From positions 1 through 64,000 of the forward strand of contig WACJ01000449.1 in the NCBI GenBank assembly GCA_008973525.1: a stretch of DNA of 64,000 nt. Direction: 5' to 3'. Both the position numbers and the translations under genes were made by a program. This document shows positions 60,301 to 64,000 of this stretch, piece by piece; position 1 is the stretch's first letter; every line of letters begins with the position of its first letter. Under the pieces are notes generated by a model that saw only the letters and a program-made list of their open reading frames with translations, did no database searches and was not told the origin of the DNA. The stretch is from Stenopsyche tienmushanensis. Lineage: Eukaryota; Arthropoda; Insecta; Trichoptera; Stenopsychidae.

Positions 60301-63300
60301 GACTGGCATAACATCTTCAATTTTCAAAATATCTTTGATACTTGCACAGGTCTCTTTTTTAATAGTCACAGTATTGAATCACTCACCCAACCATGGCTCA
60401 GAATATCAAGAGCATCGGCCAATCTTGAAAAACTCTAAGTTTCAATGGTTTTTATCGTTGTCTTACCATATGGTAAGACACATAAATTATGTACATATTG
60501 GCAATGCACAGTTTATAATATTGTGTTTTAGGTGTTAAGATAAGGAGGCTTAATCACAGAAAAAAATCCTTTTCTATGTTAAGATATATACATAGTGTTC
60601 ATCTATTTGTTGGTTGATCGTGTCAATAGCACCTTTGCTACTGTTATGTATTATTTTATACTTTTTGAAATTGAAGTTAATGTCTGGATGATCGCGTTAA
60701 TAGTTGGAAGCAAATAAACTACTCTTATTAGATTTAGGTTTATACACTAATGTACCAACAATAGTTTCTTTTGTAAAGTCTTATTAATTCTGAAGCAAGC
60801 GGCATATATGTGAACCACTTGTACATGCTTATATACAATTACTACTATATATATGTATATGGTTTTAAAGTAACAATAAGAATAACCCAACATACATTGG
60901 TTCACTTTTTATATGTAGTAACTAAATATTAGTCTAAGAGACTAATATTTTGCAGAATCTCCAGACTCAATTGTGTTGCATACACAGTGGAGTAATTTTA
61001 TTGGAACATGTATACATGTCAAATGCATACGTGGCGACCACATTTTTAAAAACACATATGCTATGAAAAACCATCTCAAAATGGTTTGTAATGGTCCCAT
61101 AATAGGGATTACTAAAAGCCACCTCAAAAAAAAAAAAAACGTCGAATTCATTCCGATTCTGTAGTCTGTCAAACTAAAGATTAGTGATCAAAGTTTAATA
61201 CTATTGCTGTATCCACAGGACTGTATTTAAATGTTTTTTTGCCAAATATGTCCAAATTTACCGACTAAAATGGTTGTTTTATTTAAATGTCATACTGTAG
61301 GAATAGCTATTGCAAATTATAAACCACATCAAAAATAAAGTTGTTTTAAGAAGCAATTTAAATTCATTAATTAGTATAACTTAAAATGTAACAGTAATAC
61401 ACACTGATTGAGATCTGATAAGCGACAATATTTGATATTTATGAAACACACCGCTGCTTACTTAGTTCATTTTAAACAATGTAAAGTTTCAATTGGTATT
61501 ACACATACCGAACAAAATATTGTTTATTGGAGTTTATTAAAGCCACTAACCATCGATGATAAAAATTTGCAGTCCCCACCTCAATTTCGTGTTCAAAGTC
61601 ACACCTAAATATTTAACCTGTGATTTTCATTAAATTGAGCTAGATCACACGACAGTTTTACTAGAGTAAAAACGAGTTATCATTTCTCACTGTTACTAAG
61701 CTAAAAATTGATGATACATTCTTTTATACTTTGGATATTGCACCTGCGGTAATATTATTTTATGTTTTATTTGACAACCTCAATTATTCGACGTCGACTT
61801 TTTTAAATTCAAATTTCGTATTTAAAATAATCTTCTGATGTTTTTATATGAAGATCTCGTGGGCTATTTTTTTTTTAAATTGGACTTTGATTTAATTGCA
61901 AATTAAATGTAATTTATATTTTGCGCTTTTTTGTGTAATAGGTGATGCAAAAAGTACGTTACAAATATGTTTAGGAAAAAATTTCCCCATTACGTATGAA
62001 AACGGATTTAGATTATAATATTGGAATTATATCGAGATCTTTTTTATTTATAACAATATGAATACAAAATTGCTGTAATACTTGGTAAAAATTAATTTTA
62101 AATAACGTAATCTAATTGAATATCCTATTTGTGGTTCATATTATCTTATTTAGTATAGAAATTAATATGTTTGATTTCCTTCCTTAAATTTAGTATCAAG
62201 TGGGCCAGTTATGGGCAGTAGCTGAGGCTTCTAAAAACGAGACCGGAGGCGGTGAAGGCATCGAAGTACTTAAAAATGAACCGTTTAAAGATTACCCATT
62301 GCTCGGTGAGTGTTTTGCGCATGCACATACGTGCACATTTTGATACAGTATTTAAAAAGGATATTTTATTAATCCTTAATAACTAATCTTTGAACTTTGC
62401 TATATATTTTGTTGTTGCGTGTCTCCGAGTGATTTTATAATGCTTATCTCCTTTATATCGAGATAAAGAAGATAAGGATATACGTTGTATAAAGTTAAAC
62501 TTGACTTTTGCAAATACTCTTTCCTCTTCGATTTTCATAATTTCGTTATATAATTTTACATTCATTTAATATTATCTCATGTAATATAGATAACTTTCGA
62601 TGCATATTATATTGTGCATACTGTAATAAAAATTGCACCTGTGTTAATATATTTAGCTGTGTTTGTTCAAATGCTATTTTTTTATTGACTAATATTTTCA
62701 GTCGGACAAATGTTCAATACTTTATGATCTAATGATTTGCATATTTTCAATACAGGTGGAAAGTATTCTTCGGGGCAGTATACATACAAAATTTATCATT
62801 TATCTTCAAAAGTCCCCGCATTCATAAGACTTTTGGCACCGAAAGGAGCGCTGGAAATACACGAAGAAGCATGGAATGCTTACCCCTATTGCCGAACCGT
62901 TTTAACTGTAAATGATAACATTATTTATCAATACGAGATATCTATTAAAAAAATCATAAACGCTGTATTTGTTTTAATTATTATTTTTATTATAGAATCC
63001 AGGATACATGAAAGAAAATTTCATCATATCTATTGAATCTTTACATGTAGATGATACTGGAGATCAAGAAAATGTAAGTCGTTTCAAAATCTCGTTGTAT
63101 TATAAAAAAGATCTCTTTCACCTTGGTCGCGTTACCTTGGTTTAAATTATCATTATACTAATTGTTGCATTTATCAATGCCCTCCATGCCATTGGAATGA
63201 TTAAAAGTAATTAATGATTTTGTAAGCTTGTTTTTGATTGTACTAATTAATCTCAGATTATGGATGTATACATAGATCGAATAATAACTGTTGTCATTCA

Positions 63301-63571
63301 TTTTTCTTTTTATATATACTATAATTTGTGACATTTTTAGGTGCACGAGTTGTCCCCAGAAAAACTTAAAAATCGGGAAGTAATATTCATAGATATAGCT
63401 AATGATCCTGTGCCACCGAGTGACTATAAACCTGAATTGGATCCCACTACCTTCAAGTCTCAGAAGACTGGCCGAGGTCCCTTGGTTGGACCGAAATGGT
63501 GGCAGCACCAAAAACCTGCTATGACTTGTTATAAACTCGTCACTGTTGAATTCAAATGGTTCGGTTTACAG
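56424..63571 (+). CDS. vib: Class I phosphatidylinositol transfer protein (vibrator), 3' end outside window
   Basis: Six exons join in phase: 56424-56440, 58831-58861, 62194-62305, 62756-62907, 62996-63073, 63341-63571, giving the first 207 residues of about 270. The first exon holds only MIYKE plus two bases; the micro-exon 58831-58861 completes [11 protein letters not shown]. The PITP fold is plain: [51 protein letters not shown]. The inositol-contacting residues of human PITP-alpha (Thr59, Lys61, Glu86, Asn90) appear as Thr63, Lys65, Glu90 and Asn94. The protein moves PI and PC between membranes and supports phosphoinositide synthesis; in flies vib is needed for cytokinesis. A donor GTAATA at 63572 shows the gene continues to the right. 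Intron 2 contains a piggyBac-like relic. Confidence 0.94.
57331..58830 (+). other. vibrator intron 1, distal part
   Basis: CpG content falls off after about 57.6 kb. No alternative exon could be supported. Confidence 0.4.
60021..61194 (-). mobile_element. piggyBac-like element, family B (degraded)
   Basis: TTAA at 60017-60020 and 61195-61198. Ends are CCCTAGATCGCTAATC and GATTAGTGATCAAAGT. Inside, ATTAGTCTCACAGACTAA and ATTAGTCTAAGAGACTAA palindromes lie at about 60070 and 60930. A minus frame near 60290-60190 reads [20 protein letters not shown], like the cysteine-rich tail of piggyBac transposases. The ends are related to 14798-15717. It is in vib intron 2, antisense to the gene. Confidence 0.65.
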
Positions 63572-64000
63572 GTAATATATTTATATATTAAAACACAAAA
63601 TATCAATTACGCTAATATATATATGATCTAAATACAGGCGTGGGCATTTTACATAAAATATATTTTACCCATCTGCGTGTTTATATAAAATATGTATTTA
63701 TATAAATAGAACTGAAATAAGAATCCGTTTTTAAAGTGTCTAATCTTTCCGATTGGTATTTTGATTGATGCATCTTCTGGATCATATTAAATCTTGATAG
63801 AAAATGATAAAATCTTCATTCTAAATGAATGAAAAATCAAATTAAATGCTTCTTATATATATATACGGTCTAAACGACTATAAAGAAGATATTTAAACAT
63901 CTTTTTATTAATCATTTTTATAAACAGCACAGGATTCGGTGTTTAAAAATTGTTTCAAAACTAAAACTGAAATAAAATAATTGTACTGATTGTTTTTTAA
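63572..64000 (+). other. vibrator intron (partial)
   Basis: AT-rich intron running off the window. The remaining coding exon(s), for the ~65 C-terminal residues, lie beyond 64000. Confidence 0.6.

Noticed and set aside
1..64000. CRISPR arrays, bacterial operons, rRNA or tRNA genes
   Set aside because: None seen. The split genes and transposon types show this is insect nuclear DNA, and I could not find a sequence folding convincingly as a tRNA by eye.

Overview
This is eukaryotic, intron-rich, AT-rich nuclear DNA from an insect. The evidence is split genes with GT-AG introns, a commissureless-type gene (a family I know only from insects), Drosophila-like orthologues (Bmcp, scheggia, Snr1, PIG-L, vibrator), arthropod-style initiators, and relics of mariner, Tc1, piggyBac, Harbinger-like, Helitron-like and R1-like elements. 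Local CpG is not depleted (about 8-17 kb and 56-57.5 kb), which would suit a hymenopteran, but the order cannot be proven from this window.

Layout. 0-19 kb: a commissureless-like gene (+). Its promoter plus first coding exon is tandemly duplicated (2744-3189 and 6371-6793), and both copies can splice in phase to one distal GC-rich exon (16195-16433). Two related piggyBac-like elements flank the locus (1928-2694, 17369-18786) and several other elements sit in the introns. 19.4-24.4 kb: seven-exon Bmcp/UCP5-type mitochondrial carrier (+). 29.6-34.5 kb: five-exon mitochondrial citrate carrier (scheggia/SLC25A1, -), convergent with Bmcp. 34.5-47.1 kb: a transposon-rich gap holding a Helitron-like repeat, R1-like 3' ends, a mariner with a full-length ORF, piggyBac-like and Tc1-like relics. 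47.1-49.7 kb: Snr1/SMARCB1 (-), the SNF5 subunit of the SWI/SNF remodeller. 50.6-54.1 kb: PIG-L (+), the GPI-anchor de-N-acetylase, divergent from Snr1. 56.4 kb to beyond the window edge: a class I phosphatidylinositol transfer protein (vibrator, +), starting in a CpG-rich promoter island and truncated by the window end.

The reading frames of all five housekeeping genes join in phase across every intron I propose. The genes do not form one pathway. The carriers serve mitochondrial metabolite/proton transport, PIG-L and PITP serve phosphoinositide/GPI biology, Snr1 is nuclear, and the commissureless-like protein is a predicted membrane sorting adaptor with LPSY motifs.

The most interesting signals are: (1) the duplicated commissureless promoter/first exon, with conserved TATA-to-initiator spacing and about 75% protein identity without indels; (2) a mariner transposase whose frame is open but whose third catalytic Asp is Asn; (3) an unusual density of TTAA-flanked piggyBac-type elements, several nested in gene introns.
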